DNA of 64,000 nucleotides from Treponema primitia ZAS-1 (GCF_000297095.1 NZ_AEEA01000058.1:148793-212792); one strand, 5' to 3'; counted from the stretch's first letter, positions 24,996-33,346 are shown. A program made the numbers and translations. Notes: generated from the sequence alone by a model not told the origin.

Positions 24996-26762
24996 TCATT
25001 TCTTGTATTTCTTCAGCAATTCATCCGCATGGGCCAGGGCTGCCGCACCCCCGGCGTCTCCCGCCAGCATCCTGGCAATTTCCCCCCGGAGCGTATCGGC
25101 GGCCAGCACTGAAATTACGGTGGTGGTCCTGCCTCCCCCGGTCTTTTTCTCAACCTTCAGATGATTATCCGCCCGAACGGCGATGCTGGCAAGATGGGTT
25201 ACACAGAAAATTTGTTTAATGCCGCCGATCTTCCGGAGGTAGTCCCCCACCGCCAGGGCAACCTCTCCTCCTATACCGGTGTCGATCTCATCGAAAACCA
25301 GGGTTTCCTGAGAATCGGAGATTCTCTTCGAATCAGAGATTCGCTGCGAATCGGAGACAGCCCCGGTATGTTCCCCGGTAAGCGCCGTTTTGATTGCCAG
25401 CATCACCCGGGAAAGTTCCCCCCCGGAGGCGATACGGGACAGATCCTTTAAAGGCTCCCCGGCATTGGCGGAGATGAGAAATTCTACATCCTCCGCGCCC
25501 CAGGGACCGATTACCATGGATGTCTTTTGCTGCTCTTGCCCCCGGTTATTCACCCCTACCTCAAAACAAGCGTTGGGCATACCAAGGCTCTTGAGGATAA
25601 CACTGATCCTATCCCCCAGTTTAGCCGCGGCGGAACGTCGTTTTGCACCCAGTGCCGAGGCCCGGCCGGCAAGGTCCTTTTCCAGAAGGGCAATTTCCGC
25701 GCCCAGTTTTCCCCGGTTTTCCTCGGCATTGGAAAGGGCGTCAATCTCCGCCTCCGCAGCATTCCTGTAGGCCAGTATGCCGTCTTCCTCGGCCCCGGAA
25801 GCCGCCCCCCCCCCGTATTTCTTCCGCAGCCGGTACAGCAGGGCGAGCCGTTCCTCCACTTCCTCCAGCCGGCCCGGTTCGTAGCGAAGCACATCACGGT
25901 AGGAGCGGAATTCCTCCGCCAGATCCTCCGCCTCGTAGTAGAGATTCTCCATACGCTGCTGCATGGCCGAAAGTTCCCCATCAATGGTGGCGGCATTATC
26001 CATTGCCGTACGGACACGCCGGCCTAGGGACAACACCGAAGGTTCATCTTCAAACAGGGCGGCGGCGGCGGTATTTACCTGCCCCGCTAATTTTTCAAAG
26101 GAAGCCAGCCGTTTGGATTCGGTCTCCAGTTCCCGGCTCTCCCCGTTTTTCACCGCCGCCTTGTCGATTTCTTCAATAGAGTAACGAAGTATCTCCAGCC
26201 GGGCGTCCCGGTCCCGCTCATTGGCGGCGGATGTTTCCAGGGTCCTCTTTTTATCCGCCAGGTTCAGGAATATTCCGTTAAACTGGGCGGCCTCGTTCTC
26301 AAGACCGGCGAAGCGGTCCAGATATTTTCGATGTATTTCCTTATGCAGCAAGGATTCGTGGGAATGCTGACCGTGGAGATCAAAGAGGAGGCCCATACAT
26401 TGTTCCAGATCATTCCGGCTAAGGGGCGCATCCTGTATATATATTGAAGAACGCCCCGAAGTTTTTATATTCCGCCGGACGATGATACGCCCATCCTCTG
26501 CTGCAATATCCCGGCTTGCAAGCCAGTCCAGCACATCCCGGTTATCCTCCCGAATGGAAACCACCGCCGATACCGAAGCCTCCTCGCTGCCGGTGCGGAT
26601 CACCGAAATATCCGCCTTGGCGCCCAGGAGAAAACTCAGGGCGCCCACAATGATGGACTTCCCCGCCCCGGTTTCCCCGGTGAGGATATTAAGGCCCCCC
26701 TCAAAGGATACCGAAAGATTGTCGATCAGGGCGTAGTTGCGAACATTAAGTTCCTCAAGCAT
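24996..26762 (-). CDS. recN: DNA repair ATPase RecN
   Basis: 588 residues. Walker A GETGAGKSIIVGAL (about 30-43), a long coiled-coil region (about 150-370), signature ASGGELSRVML (about 460) and Walker B LVFDEIDTGIGG make it an SMC-like RecN. Between signature and Walker B it carries an insertion of about 15-20 residues built from an SDS(Q/K)RI repeat not seen in E. coli or Bacillus RecN. Its start overlaps the nadK stop by 8 bp. Confidence 0.94.
   Translation of the reverse strand: MLEELNVRNYALIDNLSVSFEGGLNILTGETGAGKSIIVGALSFLLGAKADISVIRTGSEEASVSAVVSIREDNRDVLDWLASRDIAAEDGRIIVRRNIKTSGRSSIYIQDAPLSRNDLEQCMGLLFDLHGQHSHESLLHKEIHRKYLDRFAGLENEAAQFNGIFLNLADKKRTLETSAANERDRDARLEILRYSIEEIDKAAVKNGESRELETESKRLASFEKLAGQVNTAAAALFEDEPSVLSLGRRVRTAMDNAATIDGELSAMQQRMENLYYEAEDLAEEFRSYRDVLRYEPGRLEEVEERLALLYRLRKKYGGGAASGAEEDGILAYRNAAEAEIDALSNAEENRGKLGAEIALLEKDLAGRASALGAKRRSAAAKLGDRISVILKSLGMPNACFEVGVNNRGQEQQKTSMVIGPWGAEDVEFLISANAGEPLKDLSRIASGGELSRVMLAIKTALTGEHTGAVSDSQRISDSKRISDSQETLVFDEIDTGIGGEVALAVGDYLRKIGGIKQIFCVTHLASIAVRADNHLKVEKKTGGGRTTTVISVLAADTLRGEIARMLAGDAGGAAALAHADELLKKYKK
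25312..25362. repeat. 18-bp imperfect tandem repeat within recN
   Basis: Two complete 18-bp units (GAATCGGAGATTCTCTTC and GAATCAGAGATTCGCTGC) and the first part of a third occur in frame. They encode a hexapeptide of type I-S-D-S-K-R. Each unit also contains GAATC..GATTC, so the DNA is partly self-complementary. Confidence 0.85.
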
Positions 26763-27645
26763 GGCCCACCTCGCCGGTTAAGGATCCGCCGGACCAGTTG
26801 AGCTTGGTACGCAGCGCCCGGTAAAAGCCCTCCCGGTCCGAAGCAATGAGCAGGGCGTCCCGGGGCGCCCGGCGTATGAAGATCCGGTCCCGGGGTTCCA
26901 GGGATTCCGTAACCTGGCCATCCACGGTGAGGAGTATGCCGCTCCGCTGTTCGCTTTCCAGTTCCACGATCACCGTTTCGTGGGCGGGTACCACCATAGG
27001 GCGGTTGGACAGGGTAAAGGGACAAAGGGGGTTGATAATCACCGCCGCCAGTTCCGGGTCCAGAATGGGCCCCCCGGCGGCTACCGAGTAGGCGGTGGAA
27101 CCGGTGGGAGTAGCCACGATAAGTCCATCGGACCGGTAATGCCCCAGGCGTATGGGGTCCCCCTTGCCGGGCTCCGAAACGGATTCAACCCCCATGCTTA
27201 AAAGCTTGGCTATCCCCAGGGCGGAAATCACCGCATCGTTCAGACAGGTATCCCGGGCTATGGTTTTACCCTGCCGTTCTACCCGAACCTCCAACATGAG
27301 CCGGCGGGAAAGGGCCGCCTCCCCCCGGAGCCATGCCTCAAAAACCTGTACCCATGCCTCCGGGTGGACTGCGGCGATAAAGCCCAGGGAGCCCAGGTTT
27401 ACCGGGAAAATAGGAACCCCCAGGGGCGCCAGAGTCCGGGCAGCGTAGAGGACCGTGCCGTCCCCGCCCAGGCTGAAACAGCAATCGTACTCCCCATCGG
27501 GTTTAAAATCACCCTGGCCATCGAAGAAAAAGGAGTGGGTTTTTATATCCCGGCGGCGCAGTTCCGTCTCAATCGTTTTGCCCAGGGACCGGGAGTTTTC
27601 TTTGAGGATGTTAACAATCAACAATGCCCGTTTGATTTCTCCCAT
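26755..27645 (-). CDS. nadK: NAD kinase
   Basis: 296 residues from the ATG at 27645 (AAGGA 7 nt upstream); an apparent longer frame extends into the neighbour and is not used. Family motifs are SLGGDGTVLYAAR (GGDG), NLGSLGFIA, LNDAVIS (NE/D motif) and DGLIVATPTGSTAYSVAAGGPI. It makes NADP from NAD. The gene overlaps recN, a common pair in bacteria, and may also connect to NadD made elsewhere in the window. Confidence 0.95.
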   Translation of the reverse strand: MGEIKRALLIVNILKENSRSLGKTIETELRRRDIKTHSFFFDGQGDFKPDGEYDCCFSLGGDGTVLYAARTLAPLGVPIFPVNLGSLGFIAAVHPEAWVQVFEAWLRGEAALSRRLMLEVRVERQGKTIARDTCLNDAVISALGIAKLLSMGVESVSEPGKGDPIRLGHYRSDGLIVATPTGSTAYSVAAGGPILDPELAAVIINPLCPFTLSNRPMVVPAHETVIVELESEQRSGILLTVDGQVTESLEPRDRIFIRRAPRDALLIASDREGFYRALRTKLNWSGGSLTGEVGHA

Positions 27646-27659
27646 CCTGCGATCCTTAC

Positions 27660-28760
27660 TTATGGAAGGGTCAGAATGAGCTTGGAGACCTTCTCTATAT
27701 CCGGCCCGCTGAGCCGGGGGTAGAGGGGAAAGAGGGCAGTCCTGAGAGACAGGGAATAGGATTCCGGACAAAGTTCGGTAGGAACCTGGCCGGCGCCCAT
27801 AAGGCTATCCTCCAGGGCGCTTTCCACGGCGATATCCTTCCGCTTGGCATAGGCCTTTACATCCTTCATGCCGGTCTCCAGGACCAGGGAGAAGGCGTAG
27901 TTATTGTATTCGAAGGTATCATTTTGAACAAAACGCTTGTGCCGGGTGCGGAGACTCGCCTGGGCATAGAGCTTGGCGATTTCCCTCCGTTTTTCCAGGT
28001 TCCGCGACGCTTCCCGGAACTGGACCACCGCCATGGCGGCGTTCATATCCGGTAACCCGTACTCCGGGGGCAGTTCCGCATAGTTCCGCAGTACCCCCGC
28101 ATCCCGGCGGCTCATGGCGTAGAGCAGGGCCCCTCCCCCGGCGGTAAGCAGGTCCTTTTCTTCCAGCCCCAGTATGGTGAGCGCCCCGGAAGGATAGGGC
28201 GGCTCCGGCGGAGCTTGGGTAGCGGCAGCCTCGGCGGCAGCGGCTTCAGCAGCGGCGGGACCCAGGGGCCGTTCGGCGGACAGGGCGCCATAGCTCTGGG
28301 ACCGGTCTTCAATAACAGGCAGCCCCAGGCCAAGGATGCCGGCCATATCCGGCACATAGCCCAGGGTATGGTGCAGAACAATGCACCGGGCAACTGGCCC
28401 GCCGGGCCGGGAACGGGCAGCCTCAATGGTTTCCGGGCCCATGGAGGCCGACGAGGGCATCACATCCGCATAAACGGGAACCAGGCCGAGATCTTCGATC
28501 ACCTGTTTGTAATATCTTGGGGAAAGGGCGGAAATAATCACCCCCTGTCCCTGCTCTAAATTGAGGGTACGCAGGGCAAGGAAAAGAGCGATAGCGGGAC
28601 TCCGCAGGGCCAGGGAATAATCAAACTGAAGCCGTTCCTTGGCAATCTGAACAAGATGTTGGGCGTGTTCCCCGGGACCGATCTTATCCTCCACCAGGGC
28701 GGTAAGAACCGCGTCCATCTCTTTCCGCCTGATGGTCGGAGAGTAAACTTCAATTTTCAT
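27660..28760 (-). CDS. DegT/DnrJ/EryC1-family PLP aminotransferase-like protein
   Basis: 366 residues. The fold-type I pattern is visible: LRSPAIALFLALRTL near residue 52, VIEDRSQSYGA near 148 (Asp contacting the pyridine ring), and EEKDLLTAGGGALL near 197. The Lys in the last corresponds to the Schiff-base Lys of DegT enzymes. An Ala-rich segment (about 168-190) interrupts the region before the Lys. Such proteins aminate sugar nucleotides for glycans. No partner sugar genes are adjacent, but a NeuB-type gene lies at 54.9 kb. Confidence 0.72.
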   Translation of the reverse strand: MKIEVYSPTIRRKEMDAVLTALVEDKIGPGEHAQHLVQIAKERLQFDYSLALRSPAIALFLALRTLNLEQGQGVIISALSPRYYKQVIEDLGLVPVYADVMPSSASMGPETIEAARSRPGGPVARCIVLHHTLGYVPDMAGILGLGLPVIEDRSQSYGALSAERPLGPAAAEAAAAEAAATQAPPEPPYPSGALTILGLEEKDLLTAGGGALLYAMSRRDAGVLRNYAELPPEYGLPDMNAAMAVVQFREASRNLEKRREIAKLYAQASLRTRHKRFVQNDTFEYNNYAFSLVLETGMKDVKAYAKRKDIAVESALEDSLMGAGQVPTELCPESYSLSLRTALFPLYPRLSGPDIEKVSKLILTLP

Positions 28761-28794
28761 GTAATTACCTCGGGTGTCGGAGGACTAAAGTCCA

Positions 28795-29268
28795 TTAGCG
28801 TTTATTAAGATCCGCGATTTTCTGTAGTTCCTTAGCATTAAAGAGGTCCCGTATATTCAGGATGATAAGGTACCCATGATCCTGCCGGACGACTCCCTTT
28901 ATATACTCCGCCCCAATACCGCTGAGCATCTGGGGCGGCGGCTGAATTTCTTCCTTCTCAATAGTCACCACCCGGGAAACCCGGTCTATGATTACCCCCA
29001 GTTTCATCCCATCGATATCGAGGATAATAAAACCGGACAGCAATTCATCTTCCTCGGAGCTAATCATCCTTTTTAGGTGGAACCGTTTATGGAGGTTGAT
29101 AATCGGAATTATCTCACTGCGGAGATTAAAAATACCTTCAACATAACCAGGAGCATTGGGAATAGCCCTGATTTCCTGGACGCGGACGATTTCTTTTACG
29201 TCCATTATATTAATCCCGTATAATTCTTCCCCAAGCTGAAAGGTAACTAATTGATTCTGGTCAGCCAT
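28795..29268 (-). CDS. cheW: Chemotaxis adaptor CheW
   Basis: 157 residues, a single CheW domain: LVTFQLGEELYGINIMDVKEI at the N-terminus, PNAPGYVEGIFNLRSEIIPIINLHKRF, and LGVIIDRVSRVVTI. It bridges chemoreceptors and the CheA kinase. It stands alone here, away from other che genes. A CAGGAG ribosome site precedes the ATG. Confidence 0.94.
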   Translation of the reverse strand: MADQNQLVTFQLGEELYGINIMDVKEIVRVQEIRAIPNAPGYVEGIFNLRSEIIPIINLHKRFHLKRMISSEEDELLSGFIILDIDGMKLGVIIDRVSRVVTIEKEEIQPPPQMLSGIGAEYIKGVVRQDHGYLIILNIRDLFNAKELQKIADLNKR

Positions 29269-29368
29269 TGCAACTCCTGGCGGTTCCTATTGAAACCGCA
29301 TTGTTCCTTACCATCTACTGTACTATCGAAATCATCTTTCTTCAAGTCTTTCGGGATAATTCGCCGAC

Positions 29369-29911
29369 TTATTCAAGAAAAAGCGTGTGGGCAGCGCAAA
29401 TTGCCGAAGCCAGGGCGTCTGCGGCGTGATCCGGTTTCGGGATATCCTCCAGCCCCAGGATAAACCTGACCATTTCCTGAACCTGGGATTTATCCGCCCT
29501 AGCCGCCCCGGTTACGGCCTGCTTTATCGCATTGGGGGTAAATTCCCGTACCCGCAGCCCCCATTCCGCCAGGGCCATACCGAGCACCCCCCGGGCTTCC
29601 GCCACCGGCATGGCGCTGGACACATTCCTGGCGAAATAAAGGGTTTCCATGGCGGATTCGGCAGGCTCATAGGCCGCCAGGACCTCTTTAAATGCCGTAT
29701 AAATCGAAAAAAGGCGTTCCGCCTGGGGGCGATCCGCCTTGGTTTCAATACATCCATGGGCGATATGCCGAATCCGGCTGCCCCCAATCTCCACAAGCCC
29801 CCAGCCGACGGAGGACAAGCCCGGGTCGACCCCCAGGATACGGCGTACCTTCCCGGTCCGCGCCGCCTGCCCGGCTAGGGCCAGCAGCCCGGACTTCTTA
29901 CTCCGACTCAA
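29369..29911 (-). CDS. ruvC: Holliday junction resolvase RuvC
   Basis: 180 residues with the four acidic catalytic positions. These are ILGVDPGLSSVGWG (first Asp), METLYFARN (Glu), and DHAADALASAICA (two Asp near the C-terminus). KSQVQEMV is also conserved. No ATG lies at the right place; a TTG at 29911, overlapping the yebC stop, is the best start. A downstream non-ATG start is possible. Confidence 0.9.
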   Translation of the reverse strand: MSRSKKSGLLALAGQAARTGKVRRILGVDPGLSSVGWGLVEIGGSRIRHIAHGCIETKADRPQAERLFSIYTAFKEVLAAYEPAESAMETLYFARNVSSAMPVAEARGVLGMALAEWGLRVREFTPNAIKQAVTGAARADKSQVQEMVRFILGLEDIPKPDHAADALASAICAAHTLFLE

Positions 29912-30638
29912 AACCTTCGGGTATTTCCAGGTTGGAATACACGTTCTGCACGTCCTCGTTTTCTTCCAGCCTATCGATAAGCTTGACCACCTTGCCGGTG
30001 GCATCCCCCTCAAGGGCTACCTCGGCTTCGGCAACCATGCTCACCTCGGCGCTCATGGTCTCGATACCCTTTTCGTTTATCACGGTAAGCACCGACTCAA
30101 AGTCTTCCGGGGAGGTGGTAATCTCGATAATCCCATCGGAAAGGGCCACATCCTCGGCGCCGCCGTCAATAGCGATCTCCATGATCTGGTCTTCGGTATA
30201 CTTGTCCCCATCAACGGTGATGATCCCCTGGCGCTTGAAGAGCCGGGAAACCGATCCGGAGGTGGCAAGCTGCCCACCCGCCCGGGTCAGCATATTGCGT
30301 ATATCCGCGGCAGCCCGGTTTTTATTGTCCGTCAGGACCTCGATAAAGATCGCCACCCCGCCGGGGGCATAGGCTTCGTAGATCAGCTCTTCGTAGTTGA
30401 CCCCTTCCAACTCGCCGGTACCCTTTTTGATGGCCCTGTCGATGTTATCCTTGGGCATATTAGCGCCCCGGGCCTTGAGAATAGCGGTCCGTAAACGCGG
30501 ATTTGCGTCGGGACTCCCCCCGCCCATCCTGGCGGCAATGGATATTTCCTTGATCAGCTTGGTAAAAATTTGGCCGCGTTTTGCATCGGCGGCGCCTTTT
30601 GCGTGCTTAATAGTCGCCCATTTACTATGGCCGGACAT
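29898..30638 (-). CDS. yebC: YebC/PmpR-family protein
   Basis: 246 residues with the invariant N-terminus MSGHSKWATIKHAKGAADAKRGQIFTK cut here for length, plus GGSPDANPRLR and YEAYAPGGVAIFIE. Proteins of the family bind DNA as regulators or help ribosomes through proline stretches. Position before ruvC is the classic arrangement. Confidence 0.95.
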   Translation of the reverse strand: MSGHSKWATIKHAKGAADAKRGQIFTKLIKEISIAARMGGGSPDANPRLRTAILKARGANMPKDNIDRAIKKGTGELEGVNYEELIYEAYAPGGVAIFIEVLTDNKNRAAADIRNMLTRAGGQLATSGSVSRLFKRQGIITVDGDKYTEDQIMEIAIDGGAEDVALSDGIIEITTSPEDFESVLTVINEKGIETMSAEVSMVAEAEVALEGDATGKVVKLIDRLEENEDVQNVYSNLEIPEGFESE

Positions 30639-30730
30639 GATAACTCCTTGTAAGTCTTATATTTGGTTAGTGTAGCAAGAAAGCGGCGCTCTGTCCAGTG
30701 GGTGGGAAATATCCCTTTTTCTTTGTACTT

Positions 30731-30874
30731 TGTCGGCAAAACGGGCGTGGGGAGTGGTGCACCCGTCTTCATGTGCATGTAGAATTCACTTACGGAGCCC
30801 CTTCGGGTCTCCTCCAGTGAGGAATTCCATATACATGAAGGCGGGCGTACCCCTCCCCACGCCCGCCGATGTCA
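30731..30874 (+). repeat. Foldback element, copy 2
   Basis: About 144 bp. Outer arms are GGGCGTGGGGAG and CTCCCCACGCCC, different in sequence from copies 1, 3 and 4 but still complementary. The inner stem is CACT/AGTG, and the centre is GGAGCCCCTTCGGGTCTCC. The right end GCCGATGTCA and a further flank of about 30 bp recur, inverted, at 32327-32392. Confidence 0.85.
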
Positions 30875-30942
30875 CATAATAAGAAGAAGGGGTATTTACC
30901 GGGGGGATCACATACTGGAGTGGCACCTTTAGGAGGTATTCG

Positions 30943-31057
30943 ATGAAAAATTTTGCAGTAACCCTGTTTTTTTACTGCCCTTTCCTTCCCGGTATGCGGC
31001 CAGTCCGGAGATAAAACAGCGGCCGGCGGCGCTGCGTTGCCTATGAACAGGGCTTAG
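30943..31057 (+). pseudogene. Lipoprotein remnant with frameshift in a T7 run
   Basis: An AGGAGG site and ATG start a typical lipoprotein leader (MKNFAVTLFF). The frame breaks at a run of seven T (about 30967-30973). In the shifted frame the sequence goes on as TALSFPVCGQSGDKTAAGG, with a lipobox Cys, and stops after about 35 residues. It is thus both frameshifted and truncated. It lies directly beside foldback copy 2. Confidence 0.65.
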
Positions 31058-31202
31058 GCTGGGCGGGCAGGGCTGCCAAAATTTCGTATTGTCCCTTGAA
31101 ATCAGGATAGGCCGGGTTTTAACCTCTGGATATTTCACAAAGGTAATAAAAAAACCGGTCTATTACTAAACCGGTCAATATCAAAGGAATAATAGGATAT
31201 AA

Positions 31203-31754
31203 TTATTCAAAAAAAGAGTCTTGAATAACAACATTTATAATTTGTTTACCATCACAGATTCCAACTATGGTGATTGTTTGTCCCTTGTCCAGATCACCAA
31301 GTTTTTCTGCTTCAGCTGTTTTGAAATAAACTTGTACCCCAGTCATTCCATACGCATCGGCATTAAACTTTATATATGCCTTATCCAAAATATCTTTTCC
31401 GATGTCGCCAACCTCGCCACTGATCCTAACGGCCTTGCCTTTATAGTTTGTATAAGCTTTAATTTCGTTGCTTTCATAGGCATCATAAAGTTCTTTGGGC
31501 GATATAGTAATTGCTTCAGAAGCCATTTTAGCAGCATCCTGTCCGCCAGTTGCATCCCTAACGGCATCCTTTACCAACTTGCTATCACTAGCAACGTCTA
31601 CGACAGCTTTAGTAACTGCTGTACAGGTATATACCGAATACCCAATAACAATGGCGATGATGGCGGCGGAAAACGCCCTTGCGCAGTTGCAGGAGACTGT
31701 CGCCGCCAACATCGAGCGGGTTGTCGCTGATGCGGTGGAAAAGACCCTTTCCAA
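31203..31754 (-). CDS. tRNA_anti-like (OB-fold) small exported protein, doubtful N-terminus
   Basis: 183 residues in the longest reading. Residues 30-50 are hydrophobic (AAIIAIVIGYSVYTC), like a membrane anchor or lipobox. Residues 85-180 resemble the tRNA_anti-like OB-fold domain: ELYDAYESNEIKAYTNYKGKAVRISGEV, VQVYFKTAEAEKLGDLDKGQTITIVGIC. The first 30 residues are antisense to a GC-rich coding-looking fragment on the other strand, so the native start was probably lost or replaced. Base composition is more AT-rich than surrounding genes, suggesting separate origin. Confidence 0.6.
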   Translation of the reverse strand: MERVFSTASATTRSMLAATVSCNCARAFSAAIIAIVIGYSVYTCTAVTKAVVDVASDSKLVKDAVRDATGGQDAAKMASEAITISPKELYDAYESNEIKAYTNYKGKAVRISGEVGDIGKDILDKAYIKFNADAYGMTGVQVYFKTAEAEKLGDLDKGQTITIVGICDGKQIINVVIQDSFFE

Positions 31755-31767
31755 AAAACACCCCTAA
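31651..31767 (+). pseudogene. 3' end of an unidentified gene
   Basis: An open frame of 38 residues ends in TAA at 31767. It reads as an amphipathic helix (AAENALAQLQETVAAN, then IERVVADAVEKTLSKKHP) and has the GC-rich third positions of normal genes here, unlike the AT-rich sequence to its left. I take it as the tail of a gene whose 5' part was replaced by the tRNA_anti-like sequence. Confidence 0.45.
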
Positions 31768-31844
31768 TCGTTCCCACTAGGAGTCATATCCTCTAATCCC
31801 AGAGACATAGCTCTAACGGCAACGCTAGGCGCCATAGGCGTTTA

Positions 31845-32135
31845 CTATAAAATCTTAGCCAGAATTTCCGGGTTATTGACGATGTAGTTTAATACGTCCC
31901 CCATTGTTCCGGTATAACCTTTCCCCAGGGCCTTGTATTTTGCCAGGGCTTCCGGTTCTATCCGAAGGGCAATTACTGGTTTTGTGTCCTGTTTGCTTTT
32001 CCGGCTCCGAAGTTCGCGAGCCAGGACGGCGAATTCCTCCAGCGCTTCCGGGGTAGATTCCGGGTTGTCTTCGTCGTATATAACCGGGTGCTTTTTTGCT
32101 TTCTCTTCCCCCCTTACCGCAAAACCGACAGGGGA
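31845..32135 (-). pseudogene. BrnA-like antitoxin, start codon lost
   Basis: The minus-strand frame is open from 32135 to a TAG at 31845. It reads PVIYDEDNPESTPEALEEFA and then KPVIALRIEPEALAKYKALG and YTGTMGDVLNYIV, the pattern of BrnA/RHH antitoxins. No ATG, GTG or TTG occurs before the conserved part. The 5' end is joined to the tail of an M23 peptidase remnant, and no toxin gene is next to it. Confidence 0.6.
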
Positions 32136-32326
32136 TCAATCGCCCGCTCTTGGTAGTAAACCGAAAAATGCAAAAGGGGCCCGGTTGACAATCCGGTATT
32201 TCTCGAGAGGGCTATGGTTTCCCCCTGGGCCACGCGCCGGCCCTTTGCAGCCACAACTTCGTCAAGCTGGGCATACTTGAAAATCATTTTTGCCGGAAAG
32301 ATGACAGTCACCTTTCCGGCAAGTGA
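32114..32326 (-). pseudogene. M23 (LytM) peptidase C-terminal remnant
   Basis: The last 70 residues of a minus-strand frame match the end of M23 peptidases: KYAQLDEVVAAKGRRVAQGE, then LSRNTGLSTGPLLHFSVYY. In active enzymes these read YAHL and GPHLHF, so the catalytic and zinc-binding His are changed to Gln and Leu. Upstream the gene is cut off by a half copy of the foldback element. It is therefore truncated and mutated. Confidence 0.75.
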
Positions 32327-32392
32327 CCCCCACCGGTAAATACCCCTTCTTCGTACTATGTGACATCGGCGGGCGGGGGGAGGGGTACACCA
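32327..32392 (-). repeat. Foldback element, half copy with flank
   Basis: In minus orientation it contains only the right arm (GTACCCCTCCCCCCGCCCGC), the end CGATGTCACATA and a flank (GAAGAAGGGGTATTTACCGG). The flank is nearly identical to the sequence following copy 2. The left arm and centre are missing. Confidence 0.75.
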
Positions 32393-32539
32393 CAGGGGGA
32401 GGTCTTTGGAGACCAGCTTATGGAACAAGGCCATACTCTGGAACAGATAAAGGCAAAACTGGCTAGAGCCACTTAAGTGAGTGGGCCAATTCGGTGGCCG
32501 GTACCATTTTCCGCTGTCAGGCATCTTTTTGTCTCCTAA

Positions 32540-32594
32540 ATATCCTATATCTTCGTGCAAATAACTTGATATGCACGAAGATATAGGATATATT
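32540..32594 (+). promoter_or_regulatory. relB/yoeB promoter inside a 20-bp perfect palindrome
   Basis: Two 20-bp arms (32540-32559 and 32572-32591) are perfectly complementary, with a 12-bp spacer. The spacer holds -35 TTGATA (32566-32571) and, 17 bp on, -10 TATATT (32589-32594). The palindrome therefore covers the promoter of the antitoxin gene that starts at 32614, as expected for a RelB-type autorepressor. Confidence 0.82.
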
Positions 32595-32613
32595 TATTAT
32601 TAAGGTGGTCATT

Positions 32614-32886
32614 ATGGCAGAAACTATTAATGTAACCGTAAGGCTGGATCGTGATATTAAGGAACAAGCCGAAACTATGTTTAATGGCTTCGGGATGAAC
32701 CTGTCCACAGCGGTCAATATATTTGTACGCCAGTCATTGCGGCAAGGTAAAATTCCTTTTGAAATTTCCGATCCCTATTACAATGAAAAAAACATGGAAC
32801 GGCTAAAACAATCCATAGCAGAATTTACCACCGGAAAAGTGGTAGAAAAAACCATGGATGAATTAGAAGCAATGGAAAATGCGTAA
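32614..32886 (+). CDS. relB: RelB/DinJ-family antitoxin
   Basis: 90 residues from the ATG at 32614 (AAGGTGG upstream; a GTG at 32605 is possible). The N-terminal ribbon-helix-helix TINVTVRLDRDIKEQAE followed by GMNLSTAVNIFVRQSLRQGKIPFEI is diagnostic of RelB/DinJ. The C-terminus (LDELEAMENA-like) should wrap the toxin. It overlaps the toxin gene by 8 bp. Confidence 0.9.
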   Translation: MAETINVTVRLDRDIKEQAETMFNGFGMNLSTAVNIFVRQSLRQGKIPFEISDPYYNEKNMERLKQSIAEFTTGKVVEKTMDELEAMENA

Positions 32887-33142
32887 GATTTTTTCAGAAA
32901 GTGGTTGGGAGGATTATCTTTATTGGCAAACGCAGGATAAAAAAATGCTAAAAAGGATAAACCAACTAATAAAAGACATTGACCGCGATCCATTCGGCGG
33001 CATCGGTAAGCCGGAACCACTGAAAGGAAATTATTCCGGCTATTTGAGTCGCCGGATTAATGAAGCTAACAGGTTAATATATCGCATTAGTCAGGACATC
33101 CTTGAGATCCATCAATGTAAAGGGCATTACGATGACAAATGA
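32879..33142 (+). CDS. yoeB: YoeB-type mRNA endonuclease toxin
   Basis: 87 residues, the usual size. Conserved features are WEDYLYWQTQDKKMLKRINQLIKDI, the turn DPFGGIGKPEPLKG, and SRRINEANRLIYRI. The C-terminal IHQCKGHYDD carries the catalytic His-Tyr. YoeB cuts mRNA on the ribosome. The gene looks intact although it lies in a decayed region. Confidence 0.93.
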   Translation: MRKIFSESGWEDYLYWQTQDKKMLKRINQLIKDIDRDPFGGIGKPEPLKGNYSGYLSRRINEANRLIYRISQDILEIHQCKGHYDDK

Positions 33143-33346
33143 AAAAAGGCGAATAAGTATTTGTTCCTTTGCACGCCTTTGCGGTTAAAAATCCGTATGT
33201 TTATGATGTTGTTCCAGGGCTTTCACAAAGGGTTAAACAAAACTAAAACAAACAGATAAAAAAATAAATGCGAAAATTATCATAAGTTGCATCAAAACAG
33301 TACAAACACATCTATCTTTGCTTCATATTGACGATGATTATTTTTC
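33143..33346. other. Intergenic between yoeB and mop
   Basis: AT-rich with no gene. AAAGGCG (near 33145) and CGCCTTT (near 33175) could form a weak terminator for yoeB. TTGACGAT occurs twice, at about 33329 and 33347; the second belongs to the mop promoter. Confidence 0.4.
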
